Assembly (NCBI GenBank): GCA_000708835.1
Contig: DF237487.1
Coordinates: 1 to 58,882, forward strand
Source: Klebsormidium nitens
Taxonomy: Eukaryota; Streptophyta; Klebsormidiophyceae; Klebsormidiales; Klebsormidiaceae
Direction of reading: 5' to 3'
DNA: 58,882 nt
Shown: piece by piece, positions 37,501 through 48,500 of the stretch
Layout of the letters: every line of letters begins with the position of its first letter
How positions within the stretch are numbered: the stretch's first letter is position 1
Made by a program: the position numbers and the translations under genes
The notes under the pieces: generated by a model
Told to the model about the DNA's origin: nothing
Databases searched by the model: none
What the model saw: the letters and a program-made list of their open reading frames with translations, nothing else

Positions 37501-39716
37501 CCCCCAGTCTGGAGACAAACTCCAGAAAGCGCGCGTGGCGCCGCTGCTTATCAGCCAGATAGCCCCGTATAACCAGGCTCGCATTGGCACTCTCGTTCGT
37601 CCAGCTCTTCCCGAGTGCGTCAACGAACGACCTGCGGATGTCAGATTGTGGGCGAATTTGTGAATCTGTCAATAATGTCATGTAAGAAGCATTTACGAAG
37701 ACATCGTTCCTCCGACATGAAAAGGCAACTGTTTTGGCAATTGAACAGTTCGAAGTATAGGAGTTCGGTTTCCTGAGCTGAGAAATCAGAGAATGCAATG
37801 GAAATTGCTCAAAGGTCTCACAGCGACTAGGTACGGAAATAATGATTGGAAGCGCAAATGCGGCGATTTGTGCAACGGCCAAAACTCAGTAGGCTTTGGG
37901 CTCTTACCAACCCGACACGACAAGAAATAGCAACTCGTCGCAGTTTCAACACGCCCTTGTTACGGGAGTTACCTCTTGATGTGTGGCATCTGGTCTATGA
38001 AGCGCGTCAGAAAAGCAGGGAAGAATGGGCTAAAGTGAAAGAAACGATGGTCGAAGGAGGGGCACCGAGAAGGGGCTCAAGCATGTTGTCAAAAACCGGA
38101 CGGACTGCTAGGTCAAACGAAAGAGAATGCAACGGACGAACAACCGTGACGAGAGCAAACAGCAGACGGAAGGACAGACAAACACGACAGAGAAAGGGAT
38201 CTGTACAGAAGGCAATCTGCAACATGCAGGCATTGAAGTTAGTCACAAGCTCGTTCTGCGGCAAGGAAGAGGACTTTGGATATCTTCATAAGTTTAGCAC
38301 AGGGGCATCGGAGTCGGGTGGAGGAGGACTTGGGCTGCCGGAGCATCCCAGGATTGCTCGTCACTGCCTCAAAGAGGGCGTCTAACCACGTGGTCCCACG
38401 GCAACCACTTCCGCATAATATTCTGTCCTTGTGTCGCCAAGAATTCCGTCACGTAGTACCGGATTGAGCAACCCGAACTGCGGGTATGCGGGCTATCTGA
38501 TCGCCGAGGCGATGAAAATCACACGACGCCCCCTGAAAGTGGTGAAGGGCCGTCAAAGGACTTGCGAAGACTTCCTCTGCTTAACTTCGACACGCACAAA
38601 GCGCAGAGCACAAGTTGTGAAGCTGAGGCCGGATTGCGGGTCTCGAAAAGCACAACCGTACGCAAGCGAACGAGGACAAGAGTCGGAAAACCTCGTTAGA
38701 CGCTTAAGGACGAAGTGTGCGTGCATAAGACTGAAGGAAGACCGTCCCAACCCCCCCATCAACGGTACGAGAATGATGCGCCGGAAAAACTGAGAACTGT
38801 GAATCGAAAATCGAGAACAAGTCCTTACCTGCTCGCCCGTGCGAAGCCGTTCCGTCTCCCGCTCTCGTCGAACGCGCCAGCGTGGCGAAGGCCGTCGACC
38901 ACGCCGTCCAGCACGCCAGTCAATGTGAAGTCGATGTAGTGCTTCAAAACCTTTAGTAAAGCACGGAAAAAAAGATTGTGAAAAGCTTGGTGTGACTGAC
39001 GAATGGTCGACCTCCTAGACACGGAATCCAGGGAGCGCGTTCTTACAATGGATAACTTGTCTATGGCGCAAGTCAGGGAGTAATCGGGTTCGAGCTTCGA
39101 AACTATTGCGAGACAGACAATAGAAGCTGTTGGAATGTGTCCACGTCGAAGAGAGAATACTCGCAAAGCCCTGCTTTGAAGGACTCTACCCGAATCTGAT
39201 ACGGAAGGCCTCGCACTATGCAAGTTTTCGAAACACAAGCCGCATGCAGAGAGCTATGAACGGAAGGTAATCGAAATCGTCATCGACGTTAATTAGGAGT
39301 TTGTCCCACAATGTTGATGGTAGCTTTCTTGACCCACCGGAACCAGCGTGGCACAGAGCGAGCTGACCCAGCTTGGAATGCCGTTCAGTACCCAGCCTTG
39401 TCTCTCCATGCCACCCTTTGCATGGAAACCTCTGTTTACAGAGGCTTTTGACAACAAAAACCAGATTTCAGCCTTACCTTGACCTGAGCTTTGCTGTCGG
39501 GTCCCTCGTCCCCCTCCGCCGGCTGCTCCTGAGCTTCCTCCCTTCCACTGGAAAAAGGGCGCTCTTCCGCCATGTTTTCGTCCGACTTGGCTGGGTCGCC
39601 GACAATGTCGATGCGCACTTCCTCCGCTTTGTCTTCCTTCCGGGGCGGCGCGGCGCGTTCTGAAAGCATCGCATGTCCTTGATCGGGGGGCCAGAGCAAA
39701 GCGTTGGGTTGTGCTG
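25576..39716 (-). CDS. NUP133: NUP133-like nucleoporin, C-terminal part (5' end not found)
   Basis: Exons recognised on the minus strand: 39716-39478, 38950-38829, 37631-37474, 37095-36816, 30435-30277, 29768-29572, 28940-28761, 28225-27928, 27530-27331, 26854-26636 and 25851-25576, about 776 codons. The product aligns in order with the alpha-helical half of plant NUP133, a scaffold subunit of the Y (NUP107-160) complex of the nuclear pore. Telling segments are GYLADKQRRHARFLEFV, AILEHSEKIASAVALREFQ, FLEGRPRLRWLHES, SLDDWLAFQKAYVSE joined to GWSDAMYLEELQKTVL, and EVMPLRSGD near the end. All junctions agree in phase except 30277 to 29768, where a short exon is missing; 30031 to about 29979 is a candidate. 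Upstream, the phase demands another exon; 40538-40512 is a weak candidate. The N-terminal beta-propeller was not found. Introns hold several exon echoes. Confidence 0.85.
26880..27180 (-). repeat. Two echoes of the NUP133 penultimate exon
   Basis: Upstream of the functional exon (26854-26636) are two further copies of its first 100-110 bases, at about 26999-26895 and 27180-27070. Each is preceded by an acceptor-like cag. All three share the phrase GRPL-PPAQL-EEL-KGDRG in translation. The middle copy stays in frame but drifts after about 30 codons. The far copy lacks one base near its start, so it is frameshifted relative to the splice phase. Confidence 0.85.
27600..27680 (-). repeat. Echo of NUP133 exon 27530-27331
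   Basis: About 70 bases just upstream of the exon repeat its region 27460-27530 in degenerate form, sharing blocks such as ggcagctc-tcggtg and gtgtccgcagcg, with a small deletion between them. Confidence 0.65.
28590..28690 (-). repeat. Echo of the 3' part of NUP133 exon 28940-28761
   Basis: The intron just downstream of this exon repeats its end. Both copies share the block gcagccgtgctttttggcg (functional copy from 28767) and flanking bases covering the donor side. The copy has lost the donor context and has substitutions through the rest. Confidence 0.7.
30436..36815 (-). other. 6.4-kb intron of NUP133
   Basis: The flanking exons join directly in phase 2 and align without a gap to plant NUP133 (VEVFYTRVSSLE then FFSSLTSHAAAACF), so nothing coding for this gene lies between. 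The sequence is T-rich on the sense (minus) strand, as plant introns are. It holds a GGCT microsatellite at about 32781-32806 and a diverged pair of 60-base repeats near 30935 and 32685 (shared block ctggctcgagct). No transposon gene is recognised. Confidence 0.6.
37186..37520 (-). repeat. Three tandem units spanning the donor of NUP133 exon 37631-37474
   Basis: Units of about 100-120 bases begin near 37186, 37289 and 37411. Each contains the last 40-50 bases of the exon, its donor and about 60 bases of intron. The third is the functional junction (exon end 37474). The middle unit has lost the donor GT (now AT); the first keeps a GT in place. Both have drifted in the coding part. Confidence 0.85.
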
Positions 39717-42544
39717 CTGCAAAATGCGGAACGGAGGAGGTAAAATATCGGGAAAAAGTAGTCAGTAGGGACAACTTTTGCTTTGTTAGCTGGTCAGTGA
39801 AGCTCGGGCTAGGACTTCGGAGCTTGAAAAGTCGATCTTGGGCTCTAAGCGGTTCAAAGCGGCAATGCGAACAGTGATTGGTGGATCTGACCCTCTCAGA
39901 AGGTACTCAACGTCTTCAGGCCCAAGTGAAGACTTGCAACAATATAATCGACATGAGAGACAGGCTTCCACTAGAGGATCCTGCCAGCATACGGTTTCTG
40001 GATAAGCTTACTGGTGAGCATTGAGCCTGACGAGGACACTCATCATTCAACGCAGCTTGCATTGAAACCGCAAGGTTAAGGAGCGGTGCCAAGCCTGTTC
40101 AAGAAGCCAGCCTTAAATTTATCATCTTTACTGTGGCTTGTCATGCTCAGAGACTGGCCAAAAGATGCTGCTCTGGACGGCGGACCTGTTGATAGTCGAC
40201 CCCTACTCTATATTTCGTGGTGTCTGCCTTCGAGGCCGATCAGGTTTTCCTGGATGAGGAATTACGATTTTCATGAGATTCCCGTGTATGGCCCAACTGA
40301 TGTCAAGGGTTTGTGCATCTTCCACACACCACAGCCCAAGGCCATATAACCAACGGCATTGAACAATCCAAGCTCAAATATATCAGACTTGCACACTCAT
40401 TTGGTGACTGATTCTCCGGCGAACAATCGACAAATCAGAGGTGCTGAAGATTGTCAGCTAGAGACATCAGTCAAGATCTCCACAATTTTAGACCGAGTGT
40501 TCAATCCTTACCTGCGGACTTTTCTTTTAAGCTGACATCTGTGGCAGGGTGACTCCTGTTCTCGTAAGGGTGTCCAGGAGGATGTTGGAGGGGAGTCTCC
40601 TGGCGCACAGTACTTGGTGGTGCCCTGCTCGGTTGAAAATAGACTTGAACTCAATCTTGACAATTTTGACATCTTTCCCATGTCCTTCACCTTTGAATCT
40701 CGAAGTGCCAAAGCAGGAGGGAAGTTGTTTCCAAGCCCTGCCTCCAGGGATCGCGCAAAATCTCAAGTGTGGACATTGGCATGGTCGCTTTTTGCGGGTG
40801 CCGCCTGCAAGCGGCGTTGTCAAGGGCACACAAAATCTTGTAAGAATTCGCCAAAACGATGGCCCTTCTTTGATAGTGAACTCCTCCAGAACCACCAACA
40901 AACCTGCCCCATCATTGAATGTGGCAGCTGCTTTTGTTTCATTCTTCTGACAAACAAGCTGATTGAAAAACAACAGTCCTTCTCTTGAAAAGAGAAGCTC
41001 TTCAGCGTCTCCAAAAGAAAAAAACGTGCGAGAAGGTCGATCAAAGGTGGTGCAACTTCTAAACCGTACTTGAGAGGCAGCATAAACTTTCAAAGTCACA
41101 CATTAGAGTAAAGGTGGGCCTCATGCGGGCATACTGATCCTGTTGAGTTGACCAGAAGATCGAAAACACTGTCCGCAGCCAAGACCAGTGTTGCCTCTAG
41201 TTTCTAGAATGCCGCTGTCTTGCTGGCACTAAGAAGCTTTTGCTCCGATGGTGGTACAGAACAAAAAGAAGAAAATAGAGAATCAATGAGAAGCACATTA
41301 TCCATGAAGACATCTACAAACTATTACACAAAGTAGAGACTAAGAAGCGTCTGACAATCAGCCATGCCAACATGATCCATGCGCTAATCAACCCACTGTC
41401 AAGGCAAACTATGCCAAATGTGGATGTATTGTAATGTTCGTGACATTCACTCACTGTGTCTGCAGGCCATTGTGCAGATTCTCCGGGAGAGCTAACTCAG
41501 CATCTCTCAGTCTGCTGCTTGATCGGGCTCCGCGAGTCCCAGGGGTGCCCCGACCTGGTGTCTTGGGTTTCTTGCCTGTCGAGAACATGGTGTGGCTGCC
41601 CTACGTGTCAGAGCTATGCCTCGAAATGGATGCACTTGACGTTGTCTTCTTCTCCTGGTCTAAATAGGCTCCCTCAGCGCATTCATTGCAAATTCCTTGC
41701 AGATTTTCTACAACATTGCTTTCTTGAGCATGCAAAATTGAAGTGTATCCAGAGGGCGCAGACGCCAGCCAAAAAGTCGGCGCGAGCAGAATTGTAAGCG
41801 CGCGAAATGTTCATATCCAAAGTGCCCACAAGGTCCAAACGACTTGGGTAGGTCCCAAAACGTTCTCTACAAGTTTCCGCCATCGTTAGGTGTCATTTGA
41901 CCGGTCCCAATCGAATGCCCAAAATATGCAATTTAGCTGGGAAAGTCAGACATAGGGCCACTTCGTCCTTAACACTGAGGGCTCCACCGGGTGCGCTGAC
42001 CCGAAAATGGGTGCAAATGGGAGCCAATAGGCCATATAAGATGTCTGCAAATTTTGGTGGACGCGCCCGCGGTGGAGCCCATACGGCCTGCTCGCTACTG
42101 GACGCTACATATTTTGGCTGGGCGTCTGCGCCCTCTGAGTGTATCGCAGCAGGCTCCGAAGATTTCTTGCACTGGCCCTGGGCCTGCCTACCTATTTTCA
42201 CTGACATCAGCAGAGCTACAGGCTGTTTCCGTGTGATGCGAAGTTTCTCGCGGAATGCTCCGCTGCGGAATACCGGAATCAGAAGAACGCGGACAACCGC
42301 GCCCATGCAAAAAGCAAACCCTAATTTGGCCTCCTGCTACTACCGGTATTAGTATACCTGCCTGCATAGATGATAGGCACAAATAGATGCGCAGCATGCA
42401 GGGTTGCTTGTATTAGGGCGGAGGAAAGGGATTGTTCCGCCAGAAGGTTTTCAGGGCAATGCCAGGCGCCTTGGCTATCCCCTGAACCACTTCAGAGACG
42501 GGAATGGAAGCTTCTGCATTGCGGTAACCCTGAAGCAGGTTGAG
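39717..42544. other. Divergent region between NUP133 and TTLL
   Basis: This should contain the missing 5' exons or start of NUP133 (minus) and the leader of TTLL (plus). No stretch shows recognisable beta-propeller sequence. Four frames stay open for over 120 codons around 40530-41100, but none resembles a known protein. An inverted repeat (about 41743-41788 with 42088-42145) lies inside. The plus-strand frame continuous with TTLL exon 1 extends upstream to 42404 without an ATG. Confidence 0.4.
41743..42145. repeat. Imperfect inverted repeat, about 45-base arms
   Basis: The left arm (about 41743-41788) is the imperfect reverse complement of the right arm (about 42088-42145). They share a core that reads ggcgtctgcgccctct on one strand, with ttttggct on one side and gtat on the other. 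About 300 bases separate the arms. It could be a foldback or miniature element, or a long hairpin if transcribed. Target-site duplications were not identified. Confidence 0.55.
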
Positions 42545-45500
42545 ATGAACTTGTCGTGTGCCTCCATGGATCCCTCCTGGCTGCAAGCAATCCCGGCCAA
42601 CGTGCGGCGCAGCCAGAGCGGCCGGCCAGCCAGTTCGCGGCGCCTCTCTTCGTGCAAGTCTTTGAGTCTCAAGTCATTTGATCTTGAGAACCGTGGGTTT
42701 GCTGGCGTCGGCCTTTCTGCAGTGGGAACGGCATTGGAAACACCACCCCTGAGCGGGCCAAAGCTCGCGCATCTCTTGGCGGGATTGACGGATGGGAGTG
42801 TCTGGGGGGGCCCCTGTCCAGATCGCTTGATACCAAGCGCTGCGGCATCCACTGCATTGCGTAGATTGTCCGCAGGTCGGGATCAAAGTCGAAGGGCGTC
42901 TGATACTGGTCTTAGAAAGCACCATTCCCAATTGCGGGCCGTACCCTCAAAGGCTGACCTTGCGGGGGAGGCGTCACTGCAGGGGGGCGTGCTTGGGGCT
43001 ACTTTGGACCCCCCCCGGAAGGAAGATGTTGCAACGGGAAAGGCGGTTCTTGCAGCGATTGCCGGGGACCTTGCCGTGCCCAATGCTGCGCGTCCCCCGG
43101 ACCAGCTTGAGGAGCTGACATCAGCCGCTGTGCTGACATCAGCTGCACTGACATCAGCAGTTCGTCCAGTGATTGCTAAGCGGCGTTCTGCAGTTTCAGA
43201 CCCGCAGACGAGCGGCGAGGAGCGTCAACGGGGGGTGGCTGGACAGAGAACTAACTCAGAGAAAGCCACGGTGGGATGGGGGGTGACCAAGACAAAAGCA
43301 AGCGTAAACGGCCAGACTGTAAAGGGAGCATTAGCGGGGGTTTTAGATAAAGTTGTGTCATCAGATGAGATTGGGCCTTGGTCTACTTCAGAGTCTCGGA
43401 GGCCAGATGTCAGTCGGGGGCTGCTTTCAGATTCCAGCAGACGAGGGGGAGATGACCTTTCTGCTATCGAACGAGGGGAAACTTCATACGACGCTGCCAG
43501 CGCTGACATCGACGACATTAGCGACGACGTCAGCGGCGATGACGCCAGCAGCAGCAGCAGCGAGAGCGACCTGGCGGACCGGAGCGCTGAGCTGGCAAGT
43601 TTCAGCGGGCGGGGGATGCCGATCCTGGACCCGAGTACCGGGTGCGCTGACCTGCCGTTCCGGGACTTCATGCCGCTTGGGCGGTTGCGAGGGGGTAGCC
43701 GAGGTAGCGCGTCAATCGGGGCTCTGCAAAGTGAGTGATAGACTCTGTTGTTTTGTCGAACTTCTCGCTTCTTCAAGCTGCTTGCTGGCCCTGGCTTCTA
43801 AGTAGAAGAAGATCTGAAAGAGCTGAGCTGCCATGCTCCGGAAGAAAATGGTGGGGTCGTGCTTTTCATCTTCATGCATCGTTCATCGTTCTCTCATATC
43901 CCTGAGCTGCCTGACCAGGCTTTCGTGCCGCTGAGGACACGAAAAGCACGTGGTTGAAAGCAACCGAAAAGAGTGCCGAAGTTGCGGCGCAGTTACCTGT
44001 CAGCTTGCTTCTACACTTTGCTAATGGTCAAGCTGTCTTGCAGAGCCTAGCGGCCCCCCTGGGGTGTGGCTGGTGCCTTCGTCGAACACAGGGTGCGCTC
44101 CCACTATGGCCTTCAACCTGGACGGCGGCGACCAGCTGCTCTGGAGTGTCAGGCCGGCCCCTCTTGTCAAGGTGAGTCGCACGTTGACACCAAACGTCGT
44201 TGATGATCCGAAGGCTAGTCACAGAGTAAGATCCGGTTGTAGTGAGCGGCACAGACATTTTGGGCGGGGTTTGTCCTCCAAGTTGGCACACGTGAAGAAA
44301 TGAGGTCTGAGGTATTCACAAGGATTGAAATGTATCCGTCGCAACGAGCAGAAAAGGATGGTTTGAGAAGGTAATCTTTGCAGCTCTGACTTATGCAACG
44401 AAGCCCTGGTTCTTCAGCCTATGTTCCACTTGCAACCGGCCTTTTTTGACGCAGGCTTGTCTCTGAAATTCCTTAAAGATGCAGAAGTGGGCTGGGGGGA
44501 AAACTCAGAACAGACATCGTTCCCACATCCCACATGATTGATCATGGACCATCTCCGCATGCAGATTGTCCCGGCTGGAAACAACTCGGTCAAGGCCGCC
44601 TTCAAAGACGCTGGCTTCCGACGTGTCACAGGTTTGCAATTTCCCTCATATCACCTCCTGAGAAAGTTGATGCCGTTGACTAAATTCTTCCTGGCCGTCT
44701 GTTCCCGCAATCGATCTTCCCTCTGCGAGTCAAAGTCCCTTTGAAACGCTTTTACTTTTGCGAAATTGGGCTCAACTTTGTCAGACAAGGCCACATAGAA
44801 TCACAGCTCAGCTGTGGACGTCAGGCAAAGGTCCTTCATAATCCGAGTGCGCACGGGCTGGTTCATTTGATCAGGGGTCAGCAGCCCGAGACTGCTTTCG
44901 AGTAATGTCTGCTCTCGTAGCTGGGCAGGAAAGGGGACCCAATCTTAGGAACTTCGAAGGCTCCTGACTCGCCGCCGTTCGAGACGCTTCTTGAGAAACT
45001 GACTTGAGCGAGGTTTTGTAGCGCCCGAGAAAGATAAAAGGTTCCAAGCATCGCTGCTCGAAATGCTCCGTAAGAAAGTAGCAACGGCGATACTTCAGTG
45101 GCGCTCAACGAAAGGTTCCGAATCACCGCTGCCTGGAGTGCTTCTTCAGAAACTAGGAAGAGCGAGCCTTTGTGACGCTTCGGCGCTGGTCTGCAGCGGA
45201 GGCGAACAAGTGGGACATGCTCTGGAGCGGCAAGGCGCTCAAGGTCGACGACTTTAAGGGCCTCAACAAGAATCAAAAGGTACGCTCCAGCCGCATGTTG
45301 CAGCTGTTCGCTTCGGAGTTTCCACTCTCCCCCTGGGTTTTCGACCTTCAATAGCTCATTGTAGACCGTTGGATCAGCTGATTGTGCGGATCGTTCAGTC
45401 GAAGATTGCGTACTCCGGGTGGCAGGTCTGACGCAACGAGCTGCACTATGCCCGTAAACATTGCTCCAAGATTGCTGATTGGAGATCTTGAAACCCAGAC

Positions 45501-48500
45501 CCAAGCGGCCTGGGTTCCGGGACTCCCCACGTTGTGGCTCCTTCGATGAACGCTCTGTAGAAGTCTGTTGACGGGTTCGACGAGCCTCCACAGGTTGTAG
45601 AATTTTGGACTGCGGCGGTCCGCTCGGATCGAACCCTCGAAAATTGTTTACAATGCATCGTTAGCATGCCTTTGATTTTTTGAAATATCTTGACATTCTC
45701 TGAAGGACTTATGCTGCCCTGTAGATTGCATCTACTTTTGAGAATTATCATCTATTGAGTCACAGTCACCCTGTTACGTGGCGGTGGTGCGATCTGTTGA
45801 ATTCTAGCCTCGACTGCTCAGGTTAACCACTTCCCTGGTACTTGGGAGCTGGGTCGCAAGGACCACTTGTACAAGCACCTAGTAGCTGCCGCGCGCCGCC
45901 ACCCACAACAGTACGACTTCCTCCCCTCCGTGTTTCTGCTCCCGGAAGACCACGGTAAGCCTGCAAAATCCAACTCAGTCCCAATGAAGGAGAATACTTG
46001 CTCCGGAAGTCGGTTCTTGATGGTCCACTTTTTGGGGTTTAGGTGGTTTTAGGTGGGTCATATTGAACCCCAAACCAATCTAATGATTCCCTGCTTCGAA
46101 GTAAGTTCGAAGCGGTGAATTGCACGTGACGACAGCAACACGGGTGGCACTTTAGCGGCGCAGAAAGACTAGCATATGTGTCAGAAGCATAAGCGCCAGC
46201 ATGCCCTGGACTCCGAACGTTGCAAACGAGGGACTCCAGTCCAATCCTCAGTCACAGTTCGCGTCAACTATCTTTGAACCCTTTTGTTCGTAGCTTACAA
46301 CGGCGGCAGCTGGTTAATGCCCTCTTGCTGTAAGGATATTGTTCTGAAGCATTTTGAGCACTCCTGACGTCAGACACTAGAGCTTTGTGAGTTTTTCGTG
46401 CCAGTTTCGCTTGCTAACGTCAGCTGCCTCGTGCGTGCAGCCGAGTGGGTGGAAGACAGCAAGCGAGATCCGCAGCAACTCTACATCCTAAAGGTAAAGC
46501 CTAGCAAGCACCTTTTGGAGTGGGTTGGTTTCCGAGGCTTTCAGCTACTCAGCCATTTCCTTCTACTAGAGTTCAAAGTCGAAACCAAAGTGGAGGTGCC
46601 AACCACTTTGATGGGGTTGTCGGGGCTTGATGGCTGTTCAAGCTTAATAGAATCTCACCCTTTTCCGTCTAAGGCTCATGTTTCATGGGTTGATTTTACC
46701 TACACATGAACCACCCCAACGCTCGTTTCTTGGTTCTCAAAGAACGGCAAAATGAGGACAATCACGGAAACTTGCACAGGATCTGTCCGATCCTCAAAGC
46801 ATTCGCAGAAACCCTATGTGCGAATTGCGCTTTGTATACACTCAGATAGCGCGCCGTAACTGTCTCCTTGGAGGCAGGCGCGAATGCGGCCTTTTAAGCT
46901 GGCGCCCTGCATGCTGACGTCATCACCCATCGTTTCGTGTCGTCATCAGCCGCGTAGCTCGAGCCGGGGGCGCGGGGTGCGGTTGCTGCGGAAGCCAGCG
47001 GAGCTGACGAAACTGCGGCCGAGCCTGGTGCAGAAATACGTCAGCAACCCGCACCTCATCAACGGCTACAAGTGAGTCAGCCTTGGTTGGAGATAACTTA
47101 GAAAGTCGGGACGGTGTTCGAGTCTGACAACTGGGACGGTGTTCGAGTCTGACATGAAAATTTCAAAGTCTGACATGAGAGTCTGAAAGTCTGACATAAA
47201 AATCACAACAGTGTCCAGGTTAAGTGGAAGAGCTTGAAAGAGTGGAAGTCCGGACAGACTAGAGACGGTTGGTAGAAGTCTTCCTATTCACCCCTTTCTT
47301 CCTATTGGCCGGTTGGTGAGGTTTTGCGGGGTCGCTGTCTCTTTCTTGCTCGATGCTCACTTAGAGCCGCTTAGCACCCTTAGCATGCCTGTCTCTCACA
47401 TCCAAACGGAAGCACACCTTTTGTTGCAGTAGGTTCGCTCTGACCGTTGTATGCTTCGATTGGGTTGGAGCTTTCATTTTACTCATGCGTTCGCGGAACA
47501 CTTTGCACGTTTGCTACGTATTATTCAGCCTTCCAGTATTGCTTTGCGCTCTCTTATTCAGTCTGGTGCAAACGAGACGGGGATTCTTCGCCTGAGACTC
47601 TGTCTGACTGAGTGCAGGTACGACTTGCGGCTGTACGTGGTAGTCACGAGTTGGGACCCCCTGCGTGTTTACGTGTACAAAGAGGGCCTGGTACGATTCG
47701 CCTCGGAAAAGGTGAGGTCTCTTTTGCTCCTTGCAGCTGTGCTTACTTCAAAAAGCAGCCCCCGGAGCGAACTGTCAACTGGTTCTGAACCTCAATCGAA
47801 CCGAAGGAGCCCGGAAATAGATCTGAGTTTCTCAATAGAGATTCGTCAGAAGTCTGGTCTTGTTTGAGAATCATGACCGTGAGGAGCAGGACCCTTTTCA
47901 GCAAACGCTCAAAAAAGCGGTGCCAATCTTTGTCAGAACACAGATCAAGCAAATGAGATCACTTTCGAAGCATGCTCGTCGAAAGCCCCCTCAACCGGTT
48001 TGCTAGTGTACGAATTCTGTTTGCGTCAATTTTGGATCCGCTCAAGGTTTATATCTACGAACCGCCTTCGTGCAGTACGGTTTGGATCGAGCCAACCTGC
48101 GGAAACGATGCGCGCACATCACAAACACAAGGTACGCAGAACCAACATGTGCACAGTATCTGCTCGAATCTGCCTATAATTCTGATTTTGTGCACGAGAC
48201 TTGTTGACTCTGTTGCCAGTTCCGCTTTGCTTTAGCCAGTTTGAATGGTCTTTGCGGCAAAGCTACGGTGAGGGCCGGTTGAGGAGGAGTATTCGACCTC
48301 AACCCGTTTGATCTATTTGCAATTGAGAACGTTGTCGTGATTTTCTTGGCAATGCGTTTGAGACTCAATCAGAAAATCGACAGACTAGGGTCGTAAAGTA
48401 AAGGAGCAAAGTAATCTGTGTGTACAAGCCAAGGGAATCGATTTTCAGGCATAAGGCTGCGTCGAAGACGAGGTGAAGCGGGCGAGATGATTGCCTCGAA

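Noticed and set aside
37186-37520. CRISPR-like array
   Set aside because: There are only three diverged units with no unique spacers, and they contain a eukaryotic splice junction.
30600-39000. Many plus-strand ORFs of 60-180 codons across the NUP133 gene
   Set aside because: Minus-strand introns are T-rich in the sense direction, which makes the plus strand poor in stop codons. No domain or phase-consistent exon chain was found.
40527-41099. 190-codon minus-strand ORF as the NUP133 propeller
   Set aside because: It shows no propeller signatures, three other frames are open there too, and its end does not match the phase needed at 39716 except through a doubtful 27-base exon.
41893-42352. 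Overlapping ORFs of about 140-150 codons on both strands
   Set aside because: Both strands are open over the same stretch, neither reads like a known protein, and an inverted repeat lies within.
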